From Alkalibacter saccharofermentans DSM 14828 (GTDB taxonomy: Bacteria; Bacillota; Clostridia; Eubacteriales; Alkalibacteraceae), in contig NZ_FQTU01000013.1 in NCBI RefSeq assembly GCF_900128885.1, positions 7,703 to 71,702 on the forward strand: a DNA stretch of 64,000 bases, given 5' to 3'. The notes under the pieces are model-generated. The model made no database searches. It saw nothing but the letters and a program-made list of their open reading frames with translations, and was not told the DNA's origin. Position 1 is the stretch's first letter. Each line of letters starts with the position of its first letter. Shown in pieces: positions 6,339 to 15,600 of this stretch. The position numbers were made by a program, and so were the translations under genes.

Positions 6339-9039
6339 ACGCCTTTCGGCCAAGTTTCTTGGTGATGCTTTTTTCTAGTTCAACGGCTACTAAAACTCCA
6401 AAGCCGCAGATGACCGGTAAAATCCAATCCGAAAGATTTACGCCCGAGGTGCCAAACCAGATATTCAAGAAAGGGAGGTAAGTAAAACCAACTTGGGCAA
6501 TGACTACTATCAACGCAGCGCCCAAAGCCACCTTATTGTTGAAGAACTTATTGCTAAAAGAGGTCTCATTGATCTTCCGACAATTAAATAAATAGAAGAT
6601 CTCTCCGAAGACCAAAGTATTAACCGCAATTGTCTGGGCAGTTTCCAGGCTGGTGCCGTTCCCGATTTCGCTTTTAAAAGCATAAAGGGTAAATCCGCCT
6701 ATGATCAAAGAAACAAATAGTATCCGAAATATAAAATAGGTGCCAAGTATGCCTTCTTCAGGATCGCGAGGAGGCTTTTTCATAGTATTGCTCTCAGTCG
6801 GTTCAAAGGCAAGGGCAAGGCCGAGTGAGACTGCCGTAACCATGTTTACCCAGAGTATTTGAACGGGAGATATGGGAAGGGTCTGCCCTAATATTATTGC
6901 AGATAGAACTACAAAAGCTTCGGCTCCATTTGTGGGCAATATGAAAAGCAAGGTTTTTCGTATGTTGTCGTATATTGTCCTTCCTTCCTCAACGGCAGCG
7001 ACTATGGAAGCGAAATTGTCATCGGCAAGGACCATCGCTGCACTGTCCTTTGTAACCTCCGTTCCTTTGATTCCCATTGCTATGCCGATATCCGCCTTTT
7101 TAAGTGCGGGAGCGTCATTTACCCCGTCACCTGTCATCGCGCATATTTCACCATTTTTTTGAAGGGCATCCACGATTCTCAGCTTATGTTCCGGGCTGGT
7201 ACGCGCGAAGATATCACAGTCTTTAACAGCTTGTCGGAGCTCGGTGTCAGACATATCTTCCAGTTCGCTTCCGCTTATTACTTTGTCATGGGCATCTATG
7301 CCCATTTTTTTACCGATCATCTTGGCTGTAAGTATATGGTCTCCGGTGATCATCTTTATCCTAATACCCGCGTTTTGGCTTAAGCGTATAGCTTCTATGG
7401 CCTCGGGACGAGGGGGGTCCATAACCCCGGTCACGCCTATTAGGATTAAGCCTTCTTCAAGGTCTGAATGGGTAAGGTCGGTCTTTTCTCCACCCACCTC
7501 TTTGTAAGCGCAACCAAGCATCCTAAGACCTTTTGAAGCACCGTTTTCGATATGCTCCTGCCAAAGATCTTTTTTAAGATCCTCAGGCCCTGATTTGCCC
7601 AGCTGCTGTAAGCACATGGATAACAGCTGGTCTGGAGCTCCGTTTACAAATATGAAGCTTTTTCCTTCTACTACATTTAAAGTTGACATGTATTTATACT
7701 CGGAGTCGAAAGGGATCAGCGCCAGTCGCTTGGTTTCAAAGTCAAGCTTTCCTGATTTTTTGGAAAGAGCCATCAAGGCGCCTTCTGTAGGAGTTCCCTT
7801 GACATCCCAGTTTCCGCTTTCATCTTGCTTGAGTTGAGAATCGTTGCAAAGATATGCAGACTGAATCAGCTTTTCTAGTATCGTATCTGTAGATAAATCT
7901 ACAGGGGAACCCTCTCTGATAATAGACCCTTCAGGCGAATAGCCTGAGCCTTTAACGGTATACTCACCGGCCATGGTGTAGATAGTAGTTGCGGTCATTT
8001 CGTTTTTCGTCAGCGTGCCAGTCTTGTCAGAGCAAATGACCGTTACAGAACCTAGGGTTTCTACTGAAGGCAGGCGCCTTATTATAGCATCTCTAGCAGC
8101 CATACGCTGAACGCCTATTGCCAGGGTTATGGTAAGTATGGCAGGGAGTCCTTCGGGAATAGCTGAAACCGCTAGACCAATAACAGCTAAAGAAATTTCG
8201 GCAATTGTAAAATCACGCAAGAAATAACCAAAAGCGAATAGGGCTAGCGAAAAGATTATAATAAAAATGGATAAATATTTTCCAAATTTATTAATTTTTC
8301 TGATTAGAGGCGTAGCCATGGTTTCTGTCTCCGAAAGCATCTTATTTATCTTGCCAAGCTCGGTATCGGTTCCGGTTGCTGAGGCAACCCCTTTAGCGCT
8401 GCCCGCCCTTACAGTGGTTCCCGTGTACACCATTGACTTCCTTTCTGCAAGAACGGTTCCTTCAGATACCGGATCAATGGATTTTTTTACTGCTTCGGAC
8501 TCTCCTGTAAGAGATGCTTCCTCCACTCTGAAATTGGCAGTGATTTCAGTCAAACGAAGGTCTGCGGGAATTTTGTCTCCCGGGGATAAAATCACAATCT
8601 CTCCTGGAACGATTTCCTCGGCGGGTATAGTCTGCCTGCTGCCGGCTCTTAAAATGGAAGCTTTTAAAGATAGCATATGCTTGATTCCATCGAGTGCTTT
8701 TTGAGCTTTGTCCTCCTGTATGTATCCTATTAATGCATTGATGATAACAACTCCGATAATTACCCATGTGTCTATCCAGTGGCCCAAAACTGCAGTTAGG
8801 ATAGCGGCTGCGAGCAAAACGTAAATGAGGGCGTTGTTAAATTGCATAAGAAAGCGTTTTATAGCGCTGGGACCTTTTTTTTCAGGCAATTTATTCAGGC
8901 CGTACTTTTCAAGTCTGGCTTTTGCCTCGTTATCGGTAAGTCCTTCTAGGTCAGTGTCCAGCTTGCTTAAGACTTCCTCGACGGATAGAGATTCCCAAAA
9001 GACTTGGTTTTCGTTGTTTGCGGGTTCGTCTCTCCCCAT
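6337..9039 (-). CDS. P2-type cation-translocating P-type ATPase
   Basis: ATP-driven cation pump in the cytoplasmic membrane, 900 residues, full length. It shows the N-terminal cation-ATPase domain, TGES in the actuator domain, the phosphorylation motif CSDKTGTLTKNE, MTGDGVNDAPALKKADIG in the P domain and about ten membrane spans. M4 has the PEGLP motif used for cation binding in SERCA-type pumps. M6, however, reads NMVTAVSLGLALAFEP, so the aspartate expected after N-x-x-T in calcium pumps is missing. This matches the Pma1-like subgroup rather than a proven calcium pump. ATG follows an AAGGAGCG site. It is monocistronic. Ion specificity should stay open. Confidence 0.92.
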   Translation of the reverse strand: MGRDEPANNENQVFWESLSVEEVLSKLDTDLEGLTDNEAKARLEKYGLNKLPEKKGPSAIKRFLMQFNNALIYVLLAAAILTAVLGHWIDTWVIIGVVIINALIGYIQEDKAQKALDGIKHMLSLKASILRAGSRQTIPAEEIVPGEIVILSPGDKIPADLRLTEITANFRVEEASLTGESEAVKKSIDPVSEGTVLAERKSMVYTGTTVRAGSAKGVASATGTDTELGKINKMLSETETMATPLIRKINKFGKYLSIFIIIFSLALFAFGYFLRDFTIAEISLAVIGLAVSAIPEGLPAILTITLAIGVQRMAARDAIIRRLPSVETLGSVTVICSDKTGTLTKNEMTATTIYTMAGEYTVKGSGYSPEGSIIREGSPVDLSTDTILEKLIQSAYLCNDSQLKQDESGNWDVKGTPTEGALMALSKKSGKLDFETKRLALIPFDSEYKYMSTLNVVEGKSFIFVNGAPDQLLSMCLQQLGKSGPEDLKKDLWQEHIENGASKGLRMLGCAYKEVGGEKTDLTHSDLEEGLILIGVTGVMDPPRPEAIEAIRLSQNAGIRIKMITGDHILTAKMIGKKMGIDAHDKVISGSELEDMSDTELRQAVKDCDIFARTSPEHKLRIVDALQKNGEICAMTGDGVNDAPALKKADIGIAMGIKGTEVTKDSAAMVLADDNFASIVAAVEEGRTIYDNIRKTLLFILPTNGAEAFVVLSAIILGQTLPISPVQILWVNMVTAVSLGLALAFEPTESNTMKKPPRDPEEGILGTYFIFRILFVSLIIGGFTLYAFKSEIGNGTSLETAQTIAVNTLVFGEIFYLFNCRKINETSFSNKFFNNKVALGAALIVVIAQVGFTYLPFLNIWFGTSGVNLSDWILPVICGFGVLVAVELEKSITKKLGRKA

Positions 9040-9247
9040 GTTGAATCGCTCCTTTCACTGCTTAAATGTCTACTAAGTACTTTATACCTCTATTGTGGGT
9101 ATTTGTAACAAAAAATTGTTTAAAATTTTAAAACAGTCCGCTTTGAGCGTAAGTATGTGGATTTCTTTATGCCGCCTGTGTTTTTCCTGCGCCTAAGGGT
9201 AAATAGTATTAAAGGATACAAAAAAATAAAAGTGAGGAGTCAATCAT

Positions 9248-10381
9248 ATGAAAGGTTCTATTGTAATAGGCAAAATAAAAGGAATATCAATCGAGATCAA
9301 CATCAGCTGGCTTGTGATTTTTGCGCTTCTTACCTTCATGCTTGCAACAAGCTATTTTCCGGTAAATTTCCCCGAGTGGGATGCGGCTTTAAATTGGATG
9401 CTGGCGGCTATTATGACTGTGATGTTCTTTGCCTCAGTGCTTCTTCACGAGCTGTCACACTCTCTTGTATCCATCAAGCTAGGCTTAGAGGTTAAGAGGA
9501 TAACTCTTTTCATATTCGGTGGCATGGCACAGATAGAAAAAGAGGTCGATGACCCTGTACAAGAGTTAAAGATTGCCATAGCCGGTCCGGCAATGAGCGT
9601 AGCCTTATCAGCTCTGTTTTTTTTGACAGCTAATGTTCTTACTGCAGCCGGAGCACAGGAGTACTTTGTGGTGCCATTTACTTACCTGGCAACTGTAAAT
9701 ATAATACTTGCTATATTTAACATGGTTCCGGCATTTCCGTTGGATGGTGGAAGGGTCTTAAGGGCTATAATATGGAAAGTAAAGGGTGACATGCAGAAGG
9801 CAACAAAGATCGCGTCTTCCCTAGGGAGCTTTTTTGGGTACTTCCTGATTTTCAATGGTGTTTTTTTGGCATTGGCAGGGAATCTCTTCAATGGGGTATG
9901 GTTTCTTTTTATAGGATGGTTCATAACCCAGGCGTCACAATCGAGTTACCAGCATGTGTTAATGAACGACATGTTCAACAAGATATGCGTTAACAAATTT
10001 ATGACTGAAAATATAGTTGCAGTGGAATATTACGTGAACCTTCAGCAGCTTGTGGAGGAGTATTATTACAAGTATAAGTTTTCAATGTTTCCTGTAATGA
10101 GATTAGACGAGGTTATGGGAATCGTTACTATCGATGAAATTAAAAAAGTGGATAGAGCTATTTGGGACGAAACAACGGTAGGAAGCATATCCCGAAAGTT
10201 AACAGAGGATTTTGTGGTATCTCCTAGAGATACTGTTTCAACTGCCATGGAGAAGGTATTCAAAAACGGAGTCGGACGGGTGCTGGTTATGGAGGATGGC
10301 AATATGCTGGGCATAGTTTCCCGTACGGATATCTTAAACTACATAAGAATAAATGCGCAGCTTGATGGCAAGGAGAGATAG
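9248..10381 (+). CDS. M50B site-2 protease family protein with CBS domain pair
   Basis: Intramembrane zinc metalloprotease of 377 residues. The zinc site HELSH lies at about residues 67-71 within a membrane span, and the third ligand is in NMVPAFPLDGGR (Asp about 166). Four to six membrane segments occupy roughly residues 20-230. Two CBS motifs fill the C-terminal 130 residues and probably sense adenine nucleotides. This layout resembles SpoIVFB-like proteases with CBS tails, but the substrate is unknown. The next gene, pcm, starts 2 bp after the stop, so the two are co-transcribed with the DUF697 gene. Confidence 0.92.
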   Translation: MKGSIVIGKIKGISIEINISWLVIFALLTFMLATSYFPVNFPEWDAALNWMLAAIMTVMFFASVLLHELSHSLVSIKLGLEVKRITLFIFGGMAQIEKEVDDPVQELKIAIAGPAMSVALSALFFLTANVLTAAGAQEYFVVPFTYLATVNIILAIFNMVPAFPLDGGRVLRAIIWKVKGDMQKATKIASSLGSFFGYFLIFNGVFLALAGNLFNGVWFLFIGWFITQASQSSYQHVLMNDMFNKICVNKFMTENIVAVEYYVNLQQLVEEYYYKYKFSMFPVMRLDEVMGIVTIDEIKKVDRAIWDETTVGSISRKLTEDFVVSPRDTVSTAMEKVFKNGVGRVLVMEDGNMLGIVSRTDILNYIRINAQLDGKER

Positions 10382-10383
10382 AT

Positions 10384-10962
10384 GTGGATAACAGGGTAAG
10401 AATAAAAGAGCTTTTCAACAGGCTGGATAGAAGACTGTTTATGGAGGAATGCCAAGAGTTTGCACATGTTGACGGGCCCTTTCCCATTGGATACGGTCAG
10501 ACCATATCACAGCCGTCCTTAGTGCTCGCAATGACGATCATGCTAGATTTAAAGACGGACTCCAAGGTGCTGGAGATAGGCACCGGCAGCGGCTTTCAGA
10601 CAGCGCTTCTTGCAAGCGGAGCAAAGGAAGTTTATACTGTAGAGAGAATAAAAAAGTTGCACGATAAGGCCGTTAAAAGACTGGGAGAGATGGGGTTTGA
10701 CAATATATCATTTAAGCTTGGAGATGGCACTATGGGTTGGAAGGAAAAAGCGCCATTTGATCGGATAATGGTTACTGCTGCGGCAATTATGGTTCCCCCT
10801 TCCCTAATCGCTCAACTGGGGGAAGAGGGGAAGATGGTGATTCCAATCGGCAATGGAAGAGTGCAGGAACTAACGCTGATAGAAAAAGACTCAATGGGCA
10901 AGCTGGACACTTCTGTTAAAGAATATGTAAGTTTCGTTCCCCTTGTAGGAAAGTACGAATAG
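10384..10962 (+). CDS. pcm: Protein-L-isoaspartate O-methyltransferase
   Basis: SAM-dependent repair enzyme that methylates isoaspartyl residues in aged proteins. The 192-residue sequence has the family signature FPIGYGQTISQP, the SAM-binding VLEIGTGSGFQTALLA, the acidic VERI and the FDRIMVTAAA segment. The start is a GTG at 10384; the ATG two bases earlier runs into a stop. It lies 2 bp after the M50 protease, with its ribosome site (AAGGAGAG) inside the end of that gene. This implies translational coupling. Confidence 0.93.
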   Translation: MDNRVRIKELFNRLDRRLFMEECQEFAHVDGPFPIGYGQTISQPSLVLAMTIMLDLKTDSKVLEIGTGSGFQTALLASGAKEVYTVERIKKLHDKAVKRLGEMGFDNISFKLGDGTMGWKEKAPFDRIMVTAAAIMVPPSLIAQLGEEGKMVIPIGNGRVQELTLIEKDSMGKLDTSVKEYVSFVPLVGKYE

Positions 10963-10976
10963 ATGGGAGATAAAAT

Positions 10977-11900
10977 GTGAAGAGAAGTCATTGGCTAACC
11001 GGACTTGTAATATTGCTGTCGTTTTTTTTAATGATGACGCTTCTAAATAATGTAATTGAAATGGGTGAGAGATTAAGTTCTGTTCATCCTTATTTATCGG
11101 GGGTGTTTTATGTCCTAATTGGCGTATTCGCATTATGGATAGGGACTGTTCCCATATGGTGGATTATAAAATCGCCGGTATATGATTATTCATCTCTATT
11201 AAGAGGTGAGAATGCGGAGCCGGATAACAGCGAGCTGGAAAAGTTCAAAAGAGCATTGTCTAGAGACGAAGAAGACATAAAAAGGCTTGAAGGCAAAAAA
11301 GAAGATGAGCTCAAAGAGGCTTTGGTAAGATTAATTGCGGAGAAGGAAAGACAAGCTGACGAAACCATAGTGCAAAGCTCCCTGCTCACTTTTTTGACAA
11401 CAGCGATATCTCCAAATGGATTAATTGATGTAGCAGCCGTCATTTACTATAACGTAAAGATGGTGGGGAGCATGGTTAAGTTATTTGGAATCAGACCAAG
11501 CGTGATGAATATAGCTAAAATCTTCAGAAATGTATTCTTAACTGCATTTGTGGTAAATCAGCTTGAGGAACTTGAGATAAATGAATACTTAGAAGAGATG
11601 CTGGAATCATTTGGAGACGTAGCCGCAGGCAAGATTCTGTCAAAGACTATGGATTCGCTGATACAGGGGACATTAAGCGCATTTGTCACTCTGAAGATAG
11701 GGTATGCGGCGAAAACAGCTCTCTTGGATCCAAACAAGACTAAAGCTAAAGGCTTTAGGCGATACGTAAGAAGGCGATCAAGGCAGACGCTGGTCAAAGA
11801 GGTACTGCCTAGGAGCGTATCTGCAGTGCCAAGAGGATTTGGAAAAGCTATCGAAATGATGCTGCGCAGAATGACAAAAGGCAGCAAGCAAGGAGCCTGA
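10977..11900 (+). CDS. DUF697/YcjF-like membrane protein
   Basis: A 307-residue protein of unknown function. It has two N-terminal membrane spans (about residues 7-22 and 37-62), then a charged coiled-coil stretch (about 80-130, rich in Glu, Lys and Asp). The DUF697 region follows: LTTAISPNGLIDVAAVIYYNVKMVGSMVKLFG and SLIQGTLSAFVTLKIGYAAKTAL. The C-terminus is very basic. DUF697 proteins are often linked to GTPases, but none is nearby. The start is a GTG at 10977 (the overlapping ATG is followed at once by TGA). It is the third gene of the protease-pcm unit. Confidence 0.75.
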   Translation: MKRSHWLTGLVILLSFFLMMTLLNNVIEMGERLSSVHPYLSGVFYVLIGVFALWIGTVPIWWIIKSPVYDYSSLLRGENAEPDNSELEKFKRALSRDEEDIKRLEGKKEDELKEALVRLIAEKERQADETIVQSSLLTFLTTAISPNGLIDVAAVIYYNVKMVGSMVKLFGIRPSVMNIAKIFRNVFLTAFVVNQLEELEINEYLEEMLESFGDVAAGKILSKTMDSLIQGTLSAFVTLKIGYAAKTALLDPNKTKAKGFRRYVRRRSRQTLVKEVLPRSVSAVPRGFGKAIEMMLRRMTKGSKQGA

Positions 11901-11975
11901 AAGGCTCATTTAGAGTTTAGATATTCCATTGAATCAAATATTGAATTTTTTCATATAACGGGAGGAGTTGTTTTG

Positions 11976-12980
11976 ATGAAGAAAGAAAGAGTTCTTGACG
12001 CTATCAACCACAAGAGAACAGACAAAATTCCCCACACCATCGAATTTACTAAAGATATCCTTGAAATCCTTTGCAGAGAGCTTGGTATGACCCCGGATGA
12101 GATTTTTGACTATGCAGACAACCATATTGAAAAGATTAACTTGAACGCTGGAGGAATCTGGATAAGAGATGGTTTTTACCAAGACGAGTTTGGAGTCGTT
12201 TGGGACAGGACGGGACACGACAAGGATATCGGCATCCCGGCTGAGGTTATCTTTAAAAAACCGGATATTGACATGTATGAATTTCCCCAAGTTCAGGAAG
12301 AGCTTTTGCGACAAGAGATAGAAAAGACTCTTTCAAATGGGAGGGACACCTTTAAAATTTGCAAGATAAGCTATAATCTTTACGAAAGGGCTTGGTCACT
12401 AAGAGGCATGATGAATATTTTGATGGATATGATAGAAAATCCGGAGTTTACCTACGCCCTGTTTGAAAAAATATTCGAGTTTAACATGAAGAGAATAAAA
12501 ATAGCCATGGAGTATGATATAGACGGATTTTATTTCGGAGATGATTACGGACAGCAGAGAGGTCTGATAATGGGGCCTACTATGTGGCGAAAGTACATTA
12601 AGCCGCTACTGGCAAAACAATATGAAGAGGTTAAGAAAAAGGGCAAAGTCGTAATACAACATTCCTGTGGGGACAACAACCTGATACTGGAGGATTTTGT
12701 CGAGATTGGACTAGATGTGTATAATACTATACAGCCAGAAATATACGATTTAAAAAAGCTTAAAAGCCAATACGGTAAGGATCTGGCATTTTGGGGTGCC
12801 ATCAGCACGCAAAGGCTTCTGCCTTATGCGTCTCCTGATGAGGTAAAAGCTAAAGCAAGGGAAACCATGTCTATTTTAGGGAAAGACGGAGGATATATCG
12901 CATCTCCTACTCATAGGATGCCTCAGGATATACCGGTTGAGAACTTTTTGGCGTTGGTAGACGTTTTTAAAAATCAATAA
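11976..12980 (+). CDS. Uroporphyrinogen decarboxylase-family protein (MtaA/CmuA-like methyltransferase group)
   Basis: A 334-residue TIM-barrel protein. It begins KKERVLDAINHKRTDKIP, the usual start of the UroD superfamily, and has GFYFGDDYGQQRG in the barrel and the H-S-C of VIQHSCGDN, a zinc ligand motif seen in the methylcobamide:coenzyme M methyltransferase branch. It lacks the heme-branch hallmark at the N-terminus, so heme synthesis is unlikely. Methyl transfer to or from a corrinoid is the family expectation, but no corrinoid protein or activator is adjacent. I prefer the ATG at 11976, 10 nt after GGGAGGAG, over the TTG one codon earlier. Confidence 0.82.
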   Translation: MKKERVLDAINHKRTDKIPHTIEFTKDILEILCRELGMTPDEIFDYADNHIEKINLNAGGIWIRDGFYQDEFGVVWDRTGHDKDIGIPAEVIFKKPDIDMYEFPQVQEELLRQEIEKTLSNGRDTFKICKISYNLYERAWSLRGMMNILMDMIENPEFTYALFEKIFEFNMKRIKIAMEYDIDGFYFGDDYGQQRGLIMGPTMWRKYIKPLLAKQYEEVKKKGKVVIQHSCGDNNLILEDFVEIGLDVYNTIQPEIYDLKKLKSQYGKDLAFWGAISTQRLLPYASPDEVKAKARETMSILGKDGGYIASPTHRMPQDIPVENFLALVDVFKNQ

Positions 12981-13068
12981 CATGCCTACAAGGCGATTTA
13001 AAGCATATCATTATGTTTGAGACTATAGCATAGTGTTAAGGTAATGATTTGATATGAGGAAGGCTAAG

Positions 13069-13288
13069 ATGGAAAAATATTATTCGCTTCAATGATGTGC
13101 ACCGATTATGGTTCGCTCAAGGATCAGGTGGCGAAGCTTGTGAGAGTTGATATTGACGCATACCATGTTGATATCGTGCACGACAGCTATGTTCCGAACT
13201 TTGGCATGGGATTTCAAGTAAGCATGTTGATTTTTTCGCAGAAAAAGAAGCGGATTACACTTTGAGAAAGGGGATTGCACAGAAATAA
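13069..13288 (+). pseudogene. Decayed ribulose-phosphate 3-epimerase family gene (Rpe/AlsE-like remnant)
   Basis: A gene remnant. An ATG at 13069 after AGGAAGG starts a reading frame that stops after eight codons. One base out of phase, from 13092, comes MMCTDYGSLKDQVAKL, then DIDAYHVDI and SYVPNFGMG. These are the conserved blocks of the epimerase N-terminus: strand 1, the metal-binding H-x-D and the M-D-G-x-F-V-P-N loop. The M-D-G of that loop is changed to V-H-D, which removes the catalytic Asp. After GFQ the frame loses similarity. Another frame from about 13215 continues as an open tail (HVDFFAEKEADYTLRKGIAQ) to a stop at 13286. The frameshift, internal deletion and active-site loss mark it as dead. 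A perfect terminator hairpin follows. Confidence 0.75.
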
Positions 13289-13316
13289 TTCCGGTGTTGA
13301 AAAAGCTGTACCTATT

Positions 13317-13349
13317 AAAACCTTCCCTTTTCATCAAAGGGAAGGTTTT
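13317..13349. terminator. Strong rho-independent terminator
   Basis: AAAACCTTCCCTTT pairs perfectly with AAAGGGAAGGTTTT (14 bp) around TCATC. It lies between the epimerase remnant and the convergent hypothetical gene and could work both ways. Confidence 0.88.
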
Positions 13350-13366
13350 AAAAAATGGGAAAATAT

Positions 13367-13720
13367 TTAAAACTCCTCTGTACTTACGATAATGACATGG
13401 TCACCGAATATTTTGTCAAAATCCTTGACAAAGGATTCTGTTTCGTCGCCGTAAGAGGCGGGTATTTCGATTATGCCAAGATGATAGCCTTGGTTTAGCT
13501 TTTCGAGAGAAGCATCTTTAAACCACCTTTTGTACAAGGCTATTCTGTATGACAAGCCAATAGCGCTTCTTTCACTGATGCCCAGTGAAGAAATGACATC
13601 TGAAGGGCTTTTGATGGTGGATATGAAATGATTCGAAAGTTCGGTATAGATTTCAGGATCTAGCTCCTTGTATGCTACAAGCAATGCTTTGAATTTCGTG
13701 TGGGATACTTTTTTTGTCAA
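13367..13720 (-). CDS. Hypothetical protein, 117 aa
   Basis: I do not recognise this family. The protein is soluble with mixed charge, with no signal peptide or membrane span. It has a helical N-terminal half (KFKALLVAYKELDPEIYTELSNHFI) and a C-terminal segment with HLGIIEIPASYGDETESFVKDFDKIFGDHVIIVST that looks like alternating strands and helices. It starts at TTG 13720, well placed after AAGGAGGAATTACA. It is monocistronic, between the epimerase remnant and yihY, on the same strand as yihY and radC but separated from yihY by 116 bp. Confidence 0.65.
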   Translation of the reverse strand: MTKKVSHTKFKALLVAYKELDPEIYTELSNHFISTIKSPSDVISSLGISERSAIGLSYRIALYKRWFKDASLEKLNQGYHLGIIEIPASYGDETESFVKDFDKIFGDHVIIVSTEEF

Positions 13721-13836
13721 TGTAATTCCTCCTTGATAGGTTTTGTTATAAATTTAACTATATTGATAATTGTATCACAATAATTCCCCGTTAACAATTT
13801 ATCAGATTACTTTTTTTAAAAATATAATTAAAGTTT

Positions 13837-14712
13837 TTATCTTCGGAGCCTTTGTTTAATGTTTTTAACAGGATACATAAACGGATCGTCGATGTTTTTT
13901 GTTTCAATGAGCATGGCATTTAACTCCACCCCCAGCAGTAGAATCAATGAAGTCAGCAAAAGCCAAAGCATCAAAGCTATCACTGCCCCCAAAGCTCCGT
14001 AGAAACGAGAGTAGTTGGCGAAATTGTCCACGTATTTTTGAAAAACCAATGTAAATACAGTCCAGGTAAAAGTAGAAAATATAGCGCCGGGAAAAGCATA
14101 TCTGAATTTCACTTTTTTCGCTGGCACAAAAATATAAAAAGCTAGAATGAGCATAAAGATAAAGACGACTGGAAGTATTACTCGAAGCAGATCTACCAAG
14201 CCTTCAAAAGGAAGCTTTGGGAAATAATACGATGCCAGGTCGAGCAACTGCTGTCCAAAGACTATGCCTATCAAGGCTAAAAGTATCGTAAGTGCAAATA
14301 AAACGACCCAAAAGATAGATAACAGATACTTAAGTGGCAAAGATCGCTCGTCATTAATGCCAAGTGCCTTGTTTGTACCCTTCATAAAAGCCCTGAATCC
14401 GCCGGCTGCGGAATAAACGGATAGAAATACAGAGAAGGACATAAGCCCGCCTCTTTGGCTGTCGACTATATCTGTAACTAGGTCGTTTATCATATTGAAT
14501 ACGTTGTCAGGCAGGGAGCTGTCTAAAGTGGATAAAATGGCACTGGAGTCAAGGTCGCTGTATCCGATTAAAGTGAATAGAAATATTAAGAATGGAAATA
14601 CCGCAAGGAGCAAGCTGTATGTAAGTTGATAAGCAAATGCGACTATATTGTCTTCGTCTATTCGTTTTAACAAGGCCAGTAAAAATTTCTTGGGGCTGTT
14701 GATTTTAACCAT
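13837..14712 (-). CDS. YihY/BrkB family inner membrane protein
   Basis: A 291-residue polytopic membrane protein with about six spans. Family marks include the N-terminal DNIVAFAYQLTYSLLLAVFPFLIFLFTLIG, the middle KKVKFRYAFPGAIFSTFTWTVFTLVFQKYV and YGALGAVIALMLWLLLTSLILLLGVELNAML near the C-terminus. This family was once called ribonuclease BN in error; its function is still unclear, and transport or envelope roles have been proposed. It lies 47 bp downstream of radC on the same strand and may be co-transcribed with it. Confidence 0.9.
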   Translation of the reverse strand: MVKINSPKKFLLALLKRIDEDNIVAFAYQLTYSLLLAVFPFLIFLFTLIGYSDLDSSAILSTLDSSLPDNVFNMINDLVTDIVDSQRGGLMSFSVFLSVYSAAGGFRAFMKGTNKALGINDERSLPLKYLLSIFWVVLFALTILLALIGIVFGQQLLDLASYYFPKLPFEGLVDLLRVILPVVFIFMLILAFYIFVPAKKVKFRYAFPGAIFSTFTWTVFTLVFQKYVDNFANYSRFYGALGAVIALMLWLLLTSLILLLGVELNAMLIETKNIDDPFMYPVKNIKQRLRR

Positions 14713-14759
14713 AAGAGTACCTCCCGTGAGATATTATACTTACAGTTTAACATAAAGTT

Positions 14760-15437
14760 CTAAAGTCTGCCATTTTCGGCAAAGCTGTAATAGAGCTCGC
14801 CTGCCACTATTATATGGTCAACTACCTTTATTGAAATTGCTTCCATTGCAGAGATGATCCGCTTTGTGACTTCTATATCTGCGTTGGAGGGCTTGAGGCT
14901 TCCGCCGGGATGGTTGTGGGATAGTATGACGCTGTTGGCTTGATGCCTTAAGGCCGTCTCTACGATAAGCCTGGGATAAACAGGAGCTTCATTTATGGTG
15001 CCTTCATGCACTTTGGCTGCGTGGCTTGCCTTGTTTTGAGAATCCAGGCAAATGATATAAAAAGCTTCGTATTTGAGACCAGTGAAGAGAGAAACTGCAT
15101 ACTGGCCAGCCTTGGTGGAGCTGTTGAGAAGTGGCTTTTCTCCCCACCGTCCCTTGAAGTACCTTTTAGCCAAAGAGGGAATCATAGAAACCAATACGGC
15201 TGTATTTTGGGTAACATCGCATCTGCGAGAGATTTCTTCCGGTGTTGACTCGAAAAGGGTGGAGAGGCTTCCGAATTCTTTAAGCATCCTGTGAGCCAAC
15301 TCGTTTGTGTCCTTTCTAGGAACCGAAAAGAAAAGCAACATTTCTAAAACTTGATGGTCTTCAAAATGATCCAGCCCTTCTTTGATATATCTGTTTTTCA
15401 TGCGCTGCCTGTGACCTGTATGAATTTTTTGCGACAT
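14760..15437 (-). CDS. radC: RadC/MPN family protein
   Basis: A 225-residue JAB/MPN-fold protein. The metalloprotease-like zinc motif is intact: SHNHPGGSLKPSNADIEVT with its His-x-His, and an upstream Glu in VHEGTINEAPVYP. The N-terminal half holds the helix-hairpin-helix region (LAHRMLKEFGSLSTLFESTPEE). The name DNA repair protein is historical; the proven biochemical role of chromosomal RadC is unsettled. ATG start, next to GGAGAT. The downstream gene is yihY. Confidence 0.93.
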   Translation of the reverse strand: MSQKIHTGHRQRMKNRYIKEGLDHFEDHQVLEMLLFFSVPRKDTNELAHRMLKEFGSLSTLFESTPEEISRRCDVTQNTAVLVSMIPSLAKRYFKGRWGEKPLLNSSTKAGQYAVSLFTGLKYEAFYIICLDSQNKASHAAKVHEGTINEAPVYPRLIVETALRHQANSVILSHNHPGGSLKPSNADIEVTKRIISAMEAISIKVVDHIIVAGELYYSFAENGRL

Positions 15438-15600
15438 AGAGATCTCCTGTTAAATTATTTTTTTATATGTCTAAGATATCATAATATGACATAGAAGGCA
15501 AAAATAATAAGGGATAAACTTGCATAAACTTAAAAGCTTAGCAAGTTTTGATAAAAAAGTTAATCATAACAAGCAAAAATAAAAAATCTCCCAGTATAAA

